Source of the DNA: Hymenobacter sp. BT188
GTDB taxonomy: Bacteria > Bacteroidota > Bacteroidia > Cytophagales > Hymenobacteraceae
Assembly: GCF_014333585.1 (NCBI RefSeq)
Contig: NZ_JACSCW010000004.1
Coordinates: 682,001 to 746,000 of the forward strand
Length of the DNA stretch: 64,000 nt
Reading direction: 5' to 3'
The notes beneath the pieces are model-generated. The model was not told where the DNA came from and made no database searches. It saw nothing but the letters and a program-made list of their open reading frames with translations. Of the stretch, positions 45,255 to 53,908 are shown piece by piece. Made by a program: the position numbers and the translations under genes. Each line of letters starts with the position of its first letter. Within the stretch, counting starts at the first letter, position 1.

Positions 45255-46145
45255 TTACTTCCGAAACCGAGAAGCAACTACCAGATCCTTGCTGCCCGGC
45301 GAGTGGGTGTAAAAGCCTTCGCCCGACTTCACGCCCAAGCGACCGGCCATTACCATGTTCACCAGCAGCGGGCAAGGGGCATATTTGGGGTTACCCAGAC
45401 CCTCGTGCAACACCTGCAGAATGGCCAGGCACACATCAAGGCCAATAAAATCGGCTAGCTGCAAAGGGCCCATGGGGTGGGCCATGCCCAGTTTCATTAC
45501 CGTGTCGATTTCCTCCACGCCGGCCACGCCCTCAAACAGGCTATAAATAGCCTCGTTGATCATGGGCATGAGGATGCGGTTGGCCACGAAACCGGGGTAA
45601 TCATTCACCTCCGTGGGCGTTTTGCCCAACTGGCGCGAAATGTCCATTACCTGCTGCGTTACCGCATCGGAAGTAGCGTATCCGCGGATAACCTCCACGA
45701 GCTTCATTACTGGCACCGGATTCATGAAGTGCATCCCGATTACCTGCTCAGCGCGCTTGGTGACAGCGGCAATGCGCGTAATGGAGATGGAAGACGTATT
45801 GGACGCCAGAATGGCTCCTTCGGGTGCGTACAGGTCGAGGTCGCGGAAGATCTGCAGCTTCAGGTCCACATTTTCGGTGGCCGCTTCCACCACAAGCTGG
45901 GCGTTGGTGACACCTTCAGCAATGCTGGTGTGAGTAGTAATGCGGCCCATAGTGGCCATTTTGTCGCCTTCGCTGAGGCTGCCTTTGGCTACCTGGCGGT
46001 CCAGATTTTTGCCAATCGTACCCAAGGCTTTATCCAGAGCGGGCTGTGAAATATCAATGAGCGTAACAGGAAATCCGTGCTGGGCAAAAACGTGAGCAAT
46101 GCCATTGCCCATAGTGCCCGAGCCAATAACGGCGACGTGGAGCAT
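45255..46145 (-). CDS. 3-hydroxybutyryl-CoA dehydrogenase
   Basis: 296 residues from the ATG at 46145 (MLHVAVIGSGTMGNGIAHVF), the usual size. The longer frame adds 28 residues that overlap the promoter. The NAD site is GSGTMGNGIA. The catalytic region is GMHFMNPVPVMKLVEVIRG (His) with SNTSSISI before it. The C-terminal domain has DYPGFVANRILMPMINEA and MAHPMGPLQLADFIGLD. It oxidises 3-hydroxyacyl-CoA in fatty-acid or butanoate metabolism. A promoter with both elements lies upstream. Confidence 0.93.
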   Translation of the reverse strand: MLHVAVIGSGTMGNGIAHVFAQHGFPVTLIDISQPALDKALGTIGKNLDRQVAKGSLSEGDKMATMGRITTHTSIAEGVTNAQLVVEAATENVDLKLQIFRDLDLYAPEGAILASNTSSISITRIAAVTKRAEQVIGMHFMNPVPVMKLVEVIRGYATSDAVTQQVMDISRQLGKTPTEVNDYPGFVANRILMPMINEAIYSLFEGVAGVEEIDTVMKLGMAHPMGPLQLADFIGLDVCLAILQVLHEGLGNPKYAPCPLLVNMVMAGRLGVKSGEGFYTHSPGSKDLVVASRFRK

Positions 46146-46198
46146 ACGAAAATATAAGTGGGTGGGAAGATGGATGTGACGACCGGTGGGCCGGGGCG

Positions 46199-46206
46199 CA
46201 AAACTA
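46199..46206 (-). promoter_or_regulatory. Promoter of the 3-hydroxybutyryl-CoA dehydrogenase gene
   Basis: The minus strand reads TAGTTTTG (TAnnTTTG). A TTG about 21 bases upstream (near 46228-46230) can serve as the -33 element. The best-formed Bacteroidota promoter in the window. Confidence 0.6.
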
Positions 46207-46519
46207 ATCTGAAATGCAGCCAGCCCCAACTGTGACCTCCATCGGCCTACTCAGAGAATACTATTCGCTAAGTAATAAGTCAATTAAGTACAATCTGAAA
46301 AAAATAAAATTACTTTATAAATACGCATTCCAGCCTGTAGAGAGGCTTTTAGATCATATTTAGAACCTCTAATAAATAAATTGCGCTAGGGAGATATATC
46401 TTTTTTGAAAAGCGTCGCGTACAAATCCGCAAATCGCTTGCTAATTGGTTTCCTAACCACAATCAACTAGCTCCCGACGAAATTGTTTTTCCCTCACCCT
46501 ACACCTCAACCCTAATACC
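46207..46519. other. AT-rich intergenic region
   Basis: About 310 bases without a credible gene, between the divergent dehydrogenase gene and the small membrane protein gene. It presumably carries promoters for both. Confidence 0.5.
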
Positions 46520-46681
46520 ATGGGAAATCTCCTGTACATCATTGCCGTCATCCTCGTTATTATTTGGCTGCTCGGCTTCCTGGGCTTCAATAGCTTTGGC
46601 TTAGGCAACTTGATTCACATTTTGCTCGTCATCGCCATCATCGCTGTGGTACTGCGTTTGGTTCGGGGCGGCACCGTTTAA
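46520..46681 (+). CDS. Lmo0937-type small membrane protein
   Basis: The ATG at 46520 opens a 53-residue frame, MGNLLYIIAVILVIIWLLGFLGF, then a short linker, then IHILLVIAIIAVVLRLVRG. Two membrane helices joined by a Gly/Phe turn fit the Lmo0937-type small membrane protein family found across bacteria. Function unknown, often stress-induced elsewhere. It has its own terminator. Confidence 0.8.
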   Translation: MGNLLYIIAVILVIIWLLGFLGFNSFGLGNLIHILLVIAIIAVVLRLVRGGTV

Positions 46682-46741
46682 ATGCCTCTGTATGAGTAGC
46701 TGTTAGGTGCTGCTCAGCCTTCTAAAGAATCTAAAAAACGA

Positions 46742-46777
46742 AAAGAGCCGCTGTTCCGGATGGAACAGCGGCTCTTT
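46742..46777. terminator. Intrinsic terminator
   Basis: Perfect 16-base arms, AAAGAGCCGCTGTTCC and its complement. It lies between the small membrane gene and the convergent barrel gene and can serve both. Confidence 0.9.
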
Positions 46778-46792
46778 GGCGTTGCAGCCCCG

Positions 46793-46807
46793 CTGGGGGG
46801 CAATTTT
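46793..46807. repeat. Single G6 motif
   Basis: CTGGGGGGCAATTTT just beyond the stop of the barrel gene, separate from the terminator at 46742-46777. Confidence 0.55.
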
Positions 46808-46810
46808 CGG

Positions 46811-47626
46811 TTACTTCAGGTCAAACAGAAAGCTGAAGCGAATGACAGGCTGACCATAGATATCGTCGAGGCCATCGTTGAAGTTGTAGAGCACTACAAT
46901 GTCGGCAGCAGCCCGGTCGCTGAAGCGGCTGCGGTAGCCAACGCCTGCTAGGGGCGTATTCACGGTAATCTTGCCGGTAGAAATAACGCCTGTGTTCTGG
47001 TCCTGGAATAGCACTTCCGCTCGTGTTACTTCATATTCACCGTGCATAAAAAAGTCTTTGTAGAAGATAAACTGAGCAAAGCCTTTCAACCCAATATTAT
47101 TGGTTTGATAGCTGGAAGGCGTACCCGGAGCCCGGAACTGAGCCGGAATCGAGTAGTTGTTGAAAGCATACGATATGCCCGGCCCCACCGCAAATCGCTC
47201 ATTAATACGATAGCCAATAGCAGGCGCTATACTGGCGCTGAACTGACTGCCGTAGGCTGAACTGCCATTGTAGCCGAGACCAAAATTGGCGTACAGGAAG
47301 TACTTGCGCAGCGGCTTTGGCTGCTCCGAAGCCCGGCTACCTTCTGGAAACTCTAACCCAGACGGGCTGTCTCTGTTAGGCCTGGTTTGAGTAGGTAGAG
47401 GCTCGTCTACGGGTGGCGGTGGTGGTACGGGCACGGCCGGACGCGCCTCGTACTCCTTCTGCTGAGTTGGCGGGGTGACGGGTACAGGTGCGGCCGGAGG
47501 AGCCGTATTCAGCTGTGGCTTGGCCGGCGCGGGCCGTGCCGTCGTATCAGTTTGGGCTAAAGCAGCGGCCGGAGCCATAAACAGGGCGGCCCCAGCCAGG
47601 GCCCACGGGAGCAAGGTGCGTTTCAT
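46811..47626 (-). CDS. Outer-membrane beta-barrel protein
   Basis: 271 residues from the ATG at 47626. A signal peptide (MKRTLLPWALAGAALFMAPAAALAQ) is followed by a Pro-rich periplasmic segment to about 90 (VPVPPPPPVDEPL). Then alternating beta strands run from KYFLYANFGLGYNGSSAYGSQFS to the C-terminal FSFLFDLK. This is the plan of the porin-like/OMP beta-barrel families of Bacteroidota. Function unknown. It lies downstream of the ABC-F gene with 17 bases between. Confidence 0.8.
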   Translation of the reverse strand: MKRTLLPWALAGAALFMAPAAALAQTDTTARPAPAKPQLNTAPPAAPVPVTPPTQQKEYEARPAVPVPPPPPVDEPLPTQTRPNRDSPSGLEFPEGSRASEQPKPLRKYFLYANFGLGYNGSSAYGSQFSASIAPAIGYRINERFAVGPGISYAFNNYSIPAQFRAPGTPSSYQTNNIGLKGFAQFIFYKDFFMHGEYEVTRAEVLFQDQNTGVISTGKITVNTPLAGVGYRSRFSDRAAADIVVLYNFNDGLDDIYGQPVIRFSFLFDLK

Positions 47627-47643
47627 AGATAGCTGCAACGAGC

Positions 47644-49266
47644 TTAAGACACAAGTTGGTACATGCGTTGGCGTTGAGCCTTAATGGTCTCGTCGGCCAA
47701 ATATTCTTCGTAGCTCATGCGCCGGTCAATGATGCCGTCGGGCGTAAGCTCGATAATGCGATTAGCAATCGTCTCAATAAACTGTAAGTCGTGTGATACG
47801 AACAGCAGCGAGCCGGTATAATCGCGCAGGCTGTTGTTGAGCGCCGTGATGCTTTCCAGATCGAGGTGGTTCGTTGGGTCGTCCATCACCAGTACATTGC
47901 CGCTCTCCAACATCATTTTGGATAGCATACAACGTACTTTTTCGCCTCCGCTCAGCACGTTCGACTTCTTCAGCGACTCTTCGCCCGAGAATAGCATACG
48001 ACCCAAAAAGCCCCGAATAAAGCTCTCATCCTTCTCCCTAGAATACTGCCGCAGCCAATCTACTAGGTTCAGGTCGGTATCGAAGAACTCGTGGTTTTCG
48101 CGCGGAAAGTAAGATGGCGTGATAGTGGTGCCCCACTTGAAGTTGCCCGTGTCCGGCCGCACCTGCTCGAACAGGATATCAAACAGGAGGGAAGGAGCGC
48201 GGTCGTCGCGGCTGATGATGGCTACTTTATCCTTTTTATCCAGCGAGAAAGTAACGTTGCGGAATACGTTTTGGCCGTCCACCTTCTTGCTCAGGTTTTC
48301 TACCGTTAGCAGCTGGTTGCCGGCCTCACGATCGGCCTTGAAGGCGATATATGGATAGCGGCGCGAACTGGGCTTGATGTCTTCCAGCGTCAGCTTTTGC
48401 AGCAGCTTCTGGCGCGATGTAGCCTGCTTACTTTTGCTGGCGTTGGCCGAAAAGCGGCGCACGAACTCTTCCAGTTCTTTGCGCTTATCGTCGGTCTTCT
48501 TGTTAGCGTCCTGCTTCTGCTTCATCACCAACTGGGAGCTTTCGTACCAGAAGGAGTAGTTGCCGGGAAACATCGTGAGTTTCGAGAAGTCCAGATCGGC
48601 CATGTAGTTACACACGGCATCGAGAAAGTGGCGGTCGTGGCTGACCACAATCACTGTGTTCTGAAACGAGTCGAGGAAGTTTTCCAGCCACAGTACCGTT
48701 TCGGCATCCAAGCCGTTGGTAGGCTCGTCGAGCAGCAGCACGTCGGGGTTGCCGAATAAGGCTTGCGCGAGGAGCACCCGCACTTTGTCGGAGCCGCCGA
48801 GGTCGGCCATCATGGTGAAGTGCTTATCTTCACCAATACCCAGACCCGACAGCAACTCGGCCGCTTCGTACTCGGCATTCCAGCCTTCCAGGTCAGCAAA
48901 CTCGCCTTCCAGCTGTGCGGCCCGCTCGCCGTCGGCGTCCGTGAAGTCGGCCTTGGCATACAGCGCGTCTTTTTCCTCCATCACCTTCCACAGGCGCGTG
49001 TGGCCCATAATCACGGTTTGGAGAACGGGGTATTGGTCGTAGGCAAACTGATCCTGGCGCAGCACCGAAAGGCGGGCACCGGCAGGCATATTCACTGAGC
49101 CCGTATTAGGCTCAATTTCGCCCGATAATATCTTCAGAAACGTGGATTTACCAGCTCCATTGGCTCCAATGAGGCCATACACGTTGCCGGGCATGAACTT
49201 AATGGTAACATCTTCAAACAATATGCGCTTACCGTAGCGCAGGCTTACATTGGAGGTACTAATCAT
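47644..49266 (-). CDS. ABC-F ATPase, YbiT type, degenerate second site
   Basis: 540 residues from the ATG at 49266 (MISTSNVSLRYGKRILFED). Two ABC domains. The first has a good Walker A (GANGAGKSTFLK) and Walker B (VLLLDEPTNGLD) but a signature altered to LGGSDKVR. The second has a good signature (LSGGEKVRC) and Walker B (VLVMDDPTNHLD), but its Walker A is replaced by ISRDDRAPSLL with no GKS/T. The linker has RFSANASKSKQATSR, typical of YbiT. ABC-F proteins act on ribosomes, and no antibiotic-resistance role can be claimed. A -7 box lies upstream. Confidence 0.92.
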   Translation of the reverse strand: MISTSNVSLRYGKRILFEDVTIKFMPGNVYGLIGANGAGKSTFLKILSGEIEPNTGSVNMPAGARLSVLRQDQFAYDQYPVLQTVIMGHTRLWKVMEEKDALYAKADFTDADGERAAQLEGEFADLEGWNAEYEAAELLSGLGIGEDKHFTMMADLGGSDKVRVLLAQALFGNPDVLLLDEPTNGLDAETVLWLENFLDSFQNTVIVVSHDRHFLDAVCNYMADLDFSKLTMFPGNYSFWYESSQLVMKQKQDANKKTDDKRKELEEFVRRFSANASKSKQATSRQKLLQKLTLEDIKPSSRRYPYIAFKADREAGNQLLTVENLSKKVDGQNVFRNVTFSLDKKDKVAIISRDDRAPSLLFDILFEQVRPDTGNFKWGTTITPSYFPRENHEFFDTDLNLVDWLRQYSREKDESFIRGFLGRMLFSGEESLKKSNVLSGGEKVRCMLSKMMLESGNVLVMDDPTNHLDLESITALNNSLRDYTGSLLFVSHDLQFIETIANRIIELTPDGIIDRRMSYEEYLADETIKAQRQRMYQLVS

Positions 49267-49623
49267 AGAGGTGTGGATGCTGAAAACGAAAAATCGTTGG
49301 TGCCAACCTTGGAATAAGGACAATTCGGCGCGCAAAAGTACGCAAAATGCCCTGCGCACACGCTGTCTGGCTAACTATAAACGTCAAAATAGACAATCAG
49401 GCAAAGACAGTGTAGTGCTCATACTCAACAATTTGGCTAGAAAAAAAGCCCCCTGCGGTGTCAAAAACCAAAAAAATATATGGCTTGCACAACATCCCGC
49501 CGGATAAAAGAGTATAAAAAGCAAATGGAAATGCTAATCTTAGGCGACTGACTAACAGTTATCGTTGCCCTGGCAGTTCCTCTACCTCACTGATTCACCT
49601 TTTCACATTTTCCCCTTACCTGT
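49267..49623. other. Intergenic region between divergent genes
   Basis: About 357 bases with no credible gene. It holds the ABC-F promoter box at 49333-49340 and an A7 GCCCCC motif near 49441-49452 with no partner. The right part is AT-rich and carries the presumed promoter of the gene at 49624. Confidence 0.5.
49333..49340 (-). promoter_or_regulatory. Putative -7 box of the ABC-F promoter
   Basis: The minus strand reads TACTTTTG, matching TAnnTTTG, about 67 bases before the ABC-F start. Confidence 0.45.
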
Positions 49624-50091
49624 ATGGGTGCGTTTCGATTAACCGCTGAAAACAATGGAGTTCGCGTAGGTCTGTTCACGGGCGTTGCGATGATGGCTTA
49701 CTTCCTGATTGCCAATCTGCTGGGCTTTGTTCGCATCGAATACAGCTTCCTAAATGCCGGTATTCTGGCCGTAGGAGCCTGCGTGGCAATCGCGCGTCTT
49801 AAGCGCGAGAAAGGCGACAAGCTACCGTATTTGCAGGGTTTTGGAACGGGTATCGTGACGTCGCTCGTGGCTTCGGTCGCTTTTGGATTGTTCTTCATTA
49901 TCTATTCCTCCATTAATCGCGATTTTATGGAGCAGACGCAGGCTCAGGATCTGTTTGGCTTTGACTTATCGGTAACAATTGCCTTCCTCGCCATTGTATT
50001 GCAAGGTGCAATGGGAGGTATGATTGTCTCGCTCATCGCTATGCAGTACTTTAAGAGCCCTGATCATAAGCCCATGAAGGGAATTGAGTAA
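49624..50091 (+). CDS. DUF4199-like four-helix membrane protein
   Basis: 155 residues with four hydrophobic segments at about 17-37, 40-58, 75-95 and 118-142 (ANLLGF, GTGIVTSLVASVAFGLFFIIY, AIVLQGAMGGMIVSLIAMQYF). The length and the pattern of a Tyr-Ser-Ser motif after the third helix fit DUF4199 proteins, which are widespread in Bacteroidota. Function unknown. It ends with the longest palindromic terminator of the window. Confidence 0.7.
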   Translation: MGAFRLTAENNGVRVGLFTGVAMMAYFLIANLLGFVRIEYSFLNAGILAVGACVAIARLKREKGDKLPYLQGFGTGIVTSLVASVAFGLFFIIYSSINRDFMEQTQAQDLFGFDLSVTIAFLAIVLQGAMGGMIVSLIAMQYFKSPDHKPMKGIE

Positions 50092-50109
50092 TAGCTGAGT
50101 ATACAAGTA

Positions 50110-50162
50110 GCCACCAAGAAAAAGCCCCCCAGAACTGTTCTGGGGGGCTTTTTCTTGGTGGC
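50110..50162. terminator. Long palindromic terminator, G6-type
   Basis: A perfect 53-base palindrome with 26-base arms around a single central T. The A5GCCCCCCAG core is flanked by the matching pair GCCACCAAG/CTTGGTGGC. Confidence 0.92.
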
Positions 50163-50367
50163 AATTTTCGGGAAAGGTTTGCTACGAAACTATGGGGATA
50201 GATGGATTGGACCAAATTCAGAAATTTTTATAAATCTTTTGTATGTTATACTTATAGCATATATATTTGTACTATATAAAAAGGCAGCTACACAAAACCT
50301 TTTTATTATCCACTCGTTTCAGCCTTTAATTGAACGCACGCATTAGTATTTTTTATCACTGCTTTCT

Positions 50368-50772
50368 ATGAAATCAATATTTCTACTCGCACTTTTCATC
50401 TGCTGTTTTTACGCGCCTGCCTCCGCTCAAAAGCGCGACGTGTATGCTGAGCGTCCAGGTAGCTTAATGCCATCATTAGCCCGCGTAGATAACCTGACAC
50501 GTGATATGAGCAGCAATCTTCGGTTGAATGAAGCCCAGTACATTCGGTTGCGCTCGGTCAATCAGATCAAACTCGCTCGTCTGAATGAAATTGAGTACGA
50601 ATTCACGGATGCCGAGCAGCGTCGTCAAAAAGCTGCTGAGCTGGAGGCGCAATACGAAGCTGAGTGCAGCCGCATCCTGACTCCAACTCAATTAAGTGTT
50701 TTCCGTGCTGAGCAAAATCAACAGCCTGATCAACCCAGTAAAACTGATTCCAACGAAGGCGGATTAGGCTAA
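50368..50772 (+). CDS. Small secreted helical protein, paralogue 3
   Basis: 134 residues with a signal peptide (MKSIFLLALFICCFYAPASAQ). The mature part repeats the family pattern seen at 30490 and 31180: NLTRDMSSNLRLNEAQYIRLRSVN, then LEAQYEAECSRILTPTQLSVF. It is more diverged, with a polar Gln/Asp-rich tail. Function unknown. It shares with the other two its plus-strand single-gene layout and private terminator. Confidence 0.72.
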   Translation: MKSIFLLALFICCFYAPASAQKRDVYAERPGSLMPSLARVDNLTRDMSSNLRLNEAQYIRLRSVNQIKLARLNEIEYEFTDAEQRRQKAAELEAQYEAECSRILTPTQLSVFRAEQNQQPDQPSKTDSNEGGLG

Positions 50773-50806
50773 ATAGCCTCGACCACCTGTTGAAAAAATA
50801 TTTTTT

Positions 50807-50856
50807 AACCACAAAAAAGCCCCCCAGAAACATATCTGGGGGGCTTTTTTGTGGTT
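50807..50856. terminator. Long palindromic terminator, G6-type
   Basis: Perfect 22-base arms. The core A6GCCCCCCAGA is extended by AACCAC/GTGGTT. Confidence 0.92.
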
Positions 50857-50904
50857 GTTTTTCTGCCTATCGCCATGCTGGCATAGAAATGCTCTCACGT
50901 TATT

Positions 50905-51306
50905 CTATGATGCCGGCACTGCCAAGGGACGTTCATACAAAACCTCCGTTACTACTCCTAAAGGACCGAAGCGCAGGGTAATTTTGTTGGCAGAGGAGCG
51001 CTGATGGCTTGGTTCGCACTGCGTGCCGGGCTCAACATAATAATAATAGGTTTTCTCAGTCTGAGCGCTCAGTTCTTCCTCATCGGGGCGGCCGAGTAAG
51101 TTGTCAATGCTGGCAATGCGGGCTCCATACAACTGGTCCCGGTAGCGGTTCAACGCTGGTAGCTGCGCGGCTCGCTTATTTTGGCAGGCGTAGGGGTCGC
51201 TGCGCCATGCCGCATCATCAAACCCTTCTATTTTGGGCAACGCATGCCCACAAGCAGTTAGAAATAAGGTGGCCGCTCCGGCCGCAAAAACTCGAAATAG
51301 GTGCAT
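50905..51306 (-). CDS. Hypothetical lipoprotein
   Basis: 133 residues beginning MHLFRVFAAGAATLFLTACGHA, with a clear lipobox (LTAC). The C-terminal part ASIDNLLGRPDEEEL, TYYYYVEPGTQC and ITLRFGPLGVVTEVLYE recalls the SmpA/BamE-like fold, in which an early helix with 'LG.P' is followed by strands. This comparison is by eye only. Probably an outer-membrane lipoprotein, function unknown. Confidence 0.7.
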   Translation of the reverse strand: MHLFRVFAAGAATLFLTACGHALPKIEGFDDAAWRSDPYACQNKRAAQLPALNRYRDQLYGARIASIDNLLGRPDEEELSAQTEKTYYYYVEPGTQCEPSHQRSSANKITLRFGPLGVVTEVLYERPLAVPAS

Positions 51307-51416
51307 AGGCTGACAAGCGCAAAGGTGGGGCGATAGGTCGGCCGTTAGTGGACTGAGTATTCGACGCTATGCCGCTAAGCTACTTGTTAAGAACCGAATG
51401 AAAGACGATTAGTTGC

Positions 51417-51734
51417 TTAGAATAAGTCAGTGGGCGGGGTGGATGGTTTAAAATCCGATATAGCCTTCTCCTGCTCCCAATATTCAAACTGATCGGAAGT
51501 GAGGCGGGCCGCCATAAACTCGCGTAGATAAATACCACGTCGCTCTAAACAAAAAAGTTGAAACTGAGGGAGGAGACATGTCATGTCGAGGCCCTGCTGT
51601 CGGAACCGGCGACGATTATCAGCGTCTAGCGTGTCGAGCCAGTCGTTAAAGTCAGTTTCAGTAGGATAAAGCTCACGGGCCTGTCGGTAATAGGCAGCCG
51701 TAGCACGCGCGATTAAGTGCGGCAAGGAAGACAT
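51417..51734 (-). CDS. Hypothetical protein, 105 residues
   Basis: Start ATG at 51734 (MSSLPHLIARATAAYYRQARELY). Soluble, helical, with several Arg and aromatic residues (FNDWLDTLDADNRRRFRQQGLD, FQLFCLERRGIYLREFMAAR). No family recognised. Composition and codon use fit the chromosome. It stands alone between AT-rich gaps. Confidence 0.6.
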   Translation of the reverse strand: MSSLPHLIARATAAYYRQARELYPTETDFNDWLDTLDADNRRRFRQQGLDMTCLLPQFQLFCLERRGIYLREFMAARLTSDQFEYWEQEKAISDFKPSTPPTDLF

Positions 51735-52230
51735 GAATAAGAGAAATGCAAAGGCGGAAGCAGGGAGCGGGGCGAGGTACTGGTAAGCGTAATCTTAAGC
51801 TAATCTGGGCCAGAAGTAGGAGTGAGAAATAAGGCGTTTATCGAAGCTGAACAGTAAGTTGAAAACTAATTACCGATTAATCTACTGAAATTACACCTTA
51901 ATTCTGCTCAAAAGCTACTTACAAAGGTCAGAGAGTTTGTTTTTATGCGAATGAAGAACAATATGAAAGTATGTATTTGCTTTATTATTGCTTGGCAAAA
52001 GACAATTTAATGCATAAATTTAAGGATAATTTCTGTATAAACAACAAGTAGACCAGCTTATATGGAACGATGCTTCAAAATGTAATTATTTAATATATAT
52101 TACACTCTAGCACTAGGTTTTATTTACAGTTATCCTTTGTAATTCCAAGAATTAAGCAGTAGGAATATGCTGTGTTTAAAACCTGGTTATTAGTCTGAAA
52201 AGCCATGGCAACGCTCTTCAGCGTGTTTTT
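51735..52230. other. AT-rich gap without genes
   Basis: About 500 bases, very AT-rich from 51830 to 52180. No open frame with credible codons, no hairpin with a T run, and no repeat family was seen. It may hold a promoter for the gene at 51734. Confidence 0.5.
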
Positions 52231-52614
52231 CTAAGCGCTACGGTTGCAGTAAGTGTCGAACACTTTTCCCATTTCCCAGCTATAGCAGGCTTTTTGTATT
52301 AATTGCCGACCACGCTGTTGTAAGGTTACCATTGTATCATATAGTTTTTCGGTCGCGGGCGCTAATGATCTAGTATGACGCGTAAGCAGCGTAATCTGCT
52401 GGCCATTGGAATAGTAAAGCGTCAACTCCGCGCCTTCCAAAGGCTGGGGCACCCGAACACTAAGCGTAGCTGGTGGCTGGCGCGAAGTGAATAGCAGGAA
52501 CAATGTCAGACGAGCCAATAGCTGCTGCTGAATCTGAGGTGAAATCTCAGCCGCATGCATCAGCGGCTGCAACTCACAGTGCAGTTGTTTTGATAAGGCG
52601 CTAAACGTTGTCAT
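52231..52614 (-). CDS. Hypothetical protein, 127 residues
   Basis: Start ATG at 52614 (MTTFSALSKQLHCELQPLMHAAE). A helical N-terminal half, then strands (LSVRVPQPLEGAELTLYYSNGQQITLL) and a Gln/Arg-rich helix, ending SWEMGKVFDTYCNRSA. No signal peptide. No family recognised. It lies alone between two AT-rich gaps of about 500 and 400 bases. Confidence 0.6.
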   Translation of the reverse strand: MTTFSALSKQLHCELQPLMHAAEISPQIQQQLLARLTLFLLFTSRQPPATLSVRVPQPLEGAELTLYYSNGQQITLLTRHTRSLAPATEKLYDTMVTLQQRGRQLIQKACYSWEMGKVFDTYCNRSA

Positions 52615-53017
52615 AAGAGGCTGTATGACAAGAGTGTATCATGAACCCGCTTACTCAAGCGAATCCGATGCAGTAGGTGAGAGGAGCGGAGGGTAATAGA
52701 ATTTTATAACGCAGAAGTAATTATATTGTATAATACAGTGAAAATAATAGAATGTTGCATTGTATTTCATTAATTTTTGTAGTAGCGATTTGTGTCTTTA
52801 TATGTGATTAATCATACGTAAATGTGAGCTATAAACTTCTAGATGATAGCGTTAAACATGCTTTTTTGCTATTTGATCAATTGATCATCAGCGGGCATAA
52901 AACGATTTTTGAGTTCTTTAAGCAATAATTACTGCATTATGATGTTAAAGTTGAAAGGCCCGACTTTTGCGTAAGCCTTGTTTTACCCTATTTTCGCAAC
53001 ACCAGCTCCAGCCGATA
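52615..53017. other. AT-rich gap with a likely promoter
   Basis: About 400 bases with no gene. It is strongly AT-rich to about 52945. A near-match to the -7 box (GACTTTTG, about 52961-52968) lies 50 bases before the L,D-transpeptidase-like gene and falls inside the overlong reading frame starting at 52967, supporting the later ATG. Confidence 0.5.
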
Positions 53018-53818
53018 ATGCGTACACCGACTGCCTTCGCTTGCCTTTCCTTGAGTCTTTTATCCCTTTTTTGCCCCCCAGTAGCTATTCCTGCTGCCAA
53101 AGCTAAATCAACTGCGGATAACGCCCCGGAATCGGTTTTGAGTGAGAATCGGCGAGCTACCTACTTGGCGGCTTTTGAGCAGCATACGCTGCATACGTAC
53201 GCTTTGGCAGGCCTCCCTGCATCCGGCCTTCCCCTCGATGTGTATCGTCAGGCACTGATGGGCTATTATCAGCTTCAGAAGCGCGGCTTGGCTAATCCAG
53301 CCAAAAACACCCTTACTATCATCGATTTCAACCGTTCTAGTCGTCTGAAGCGTCTGTGGGTTATTGATTTGCAGAAATCACGGGTAGTTCACCATACATT
53401 GGTCGCCCACGGTATAAACACGGGTCAGGAGTTTGCGCAGGCTTTTTCTAATCGAGTAGGCTCGGAGATGAGCAGCCTGGGTTTTTACGTGACGAGTCAG
53501 ACCTACACCGGTAAGCACGGCTTGTCCCTGCGTCTGCGCGGCGTAGACCCAAGCTACAATACGAATGCTGCCAGCCGTGCGGTAGTAGTGCACGGCGCCG
53601 AGTATGTGTGCGAGGAATTCGTGCAACGCCACGGTCGGCTCGGGCGCAGCCAGGGTTGCCCCGCGCTGCCCATGAAAGAAAGCAGTGCTATCATCCGAAC
53701 TATAAAGGATGGCACAGTACTGTTTGCGCACGCGCCTTCCGGCGTGCACTACGATTCCGACTGGCTCGAGCTAGATCCGGCCTTGCAAGCTTTTGCTCAG
53801 GTGAAAGGATTAAACTAG
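53018..53818 (+). CDS. Murein L,D-transpeptidase catalytic-domain protein (YkuD_2)
   Basis: 266 residues from the ATG at 53018. Signal peptide MRTPTAFACLSLSLLSLFCPP. The catalytic part has LTIIDFNRSSRLKRLWVIDL, VAHGINTG, and the active-site stretch VVVHGAEYV followed by GRLGRSQGCPALP, the HG...S.GC arrangement of the YkuD_2 family. It would act on peptidoglycan in the periplasm. A C6 motif lies in the signal peptide region (near 53072). Confidence 0.9.
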   Translation: MRTPTAFACLSLSLLSLFCPPVAIPAAKAKSTADNAPESVLSENRRATYLAAFEQHTLHTYALAGLPASGLPLDVYRQALMGYYQLQKRGLANPAKNTLTIIDFNRSSRLKRLWVIDLQKSRVVHHTLVAHGINTGQEFAQAFSNRVGSEMSSLGFYVTSQTYTGKHGLSLRLRGVDPSYNTNAASRAVVVHGAEYVCEEFVQRHGRLGRSQGCPALPMKESSAIIRTIKDGTVLFAHAPSGVHYDSDWLELDPALQAFAQVKGLN

Positions 53819-53829
53819 CTGATAACTCA

Positions 53830-53881
53830 CGTCACTAAAAAAGCCCCCCAGAACTAATTCTGGGGGGCTTTTTTAGTGACG
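53830..53881. terminator. Long palindromic terminator, G6-type
   Basis: Perfect 24-base arms with a 4-base loop. The G6 core is extended by CGTCACT/AGTGACG. Confidence 0.93.
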
Positions 53882-53908
53882 GGTTACTTTTCGAAAGCAG
53901 AATATCGG

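Noticed and set aside
47644..49266. A sequencing frameshift as the cause of the missing Walker A in the ABC-F gene.
   Set aside because: The frame is continuous, and flanking residues align well with YbiT on both sides, so substitution is more likely than frameshift.
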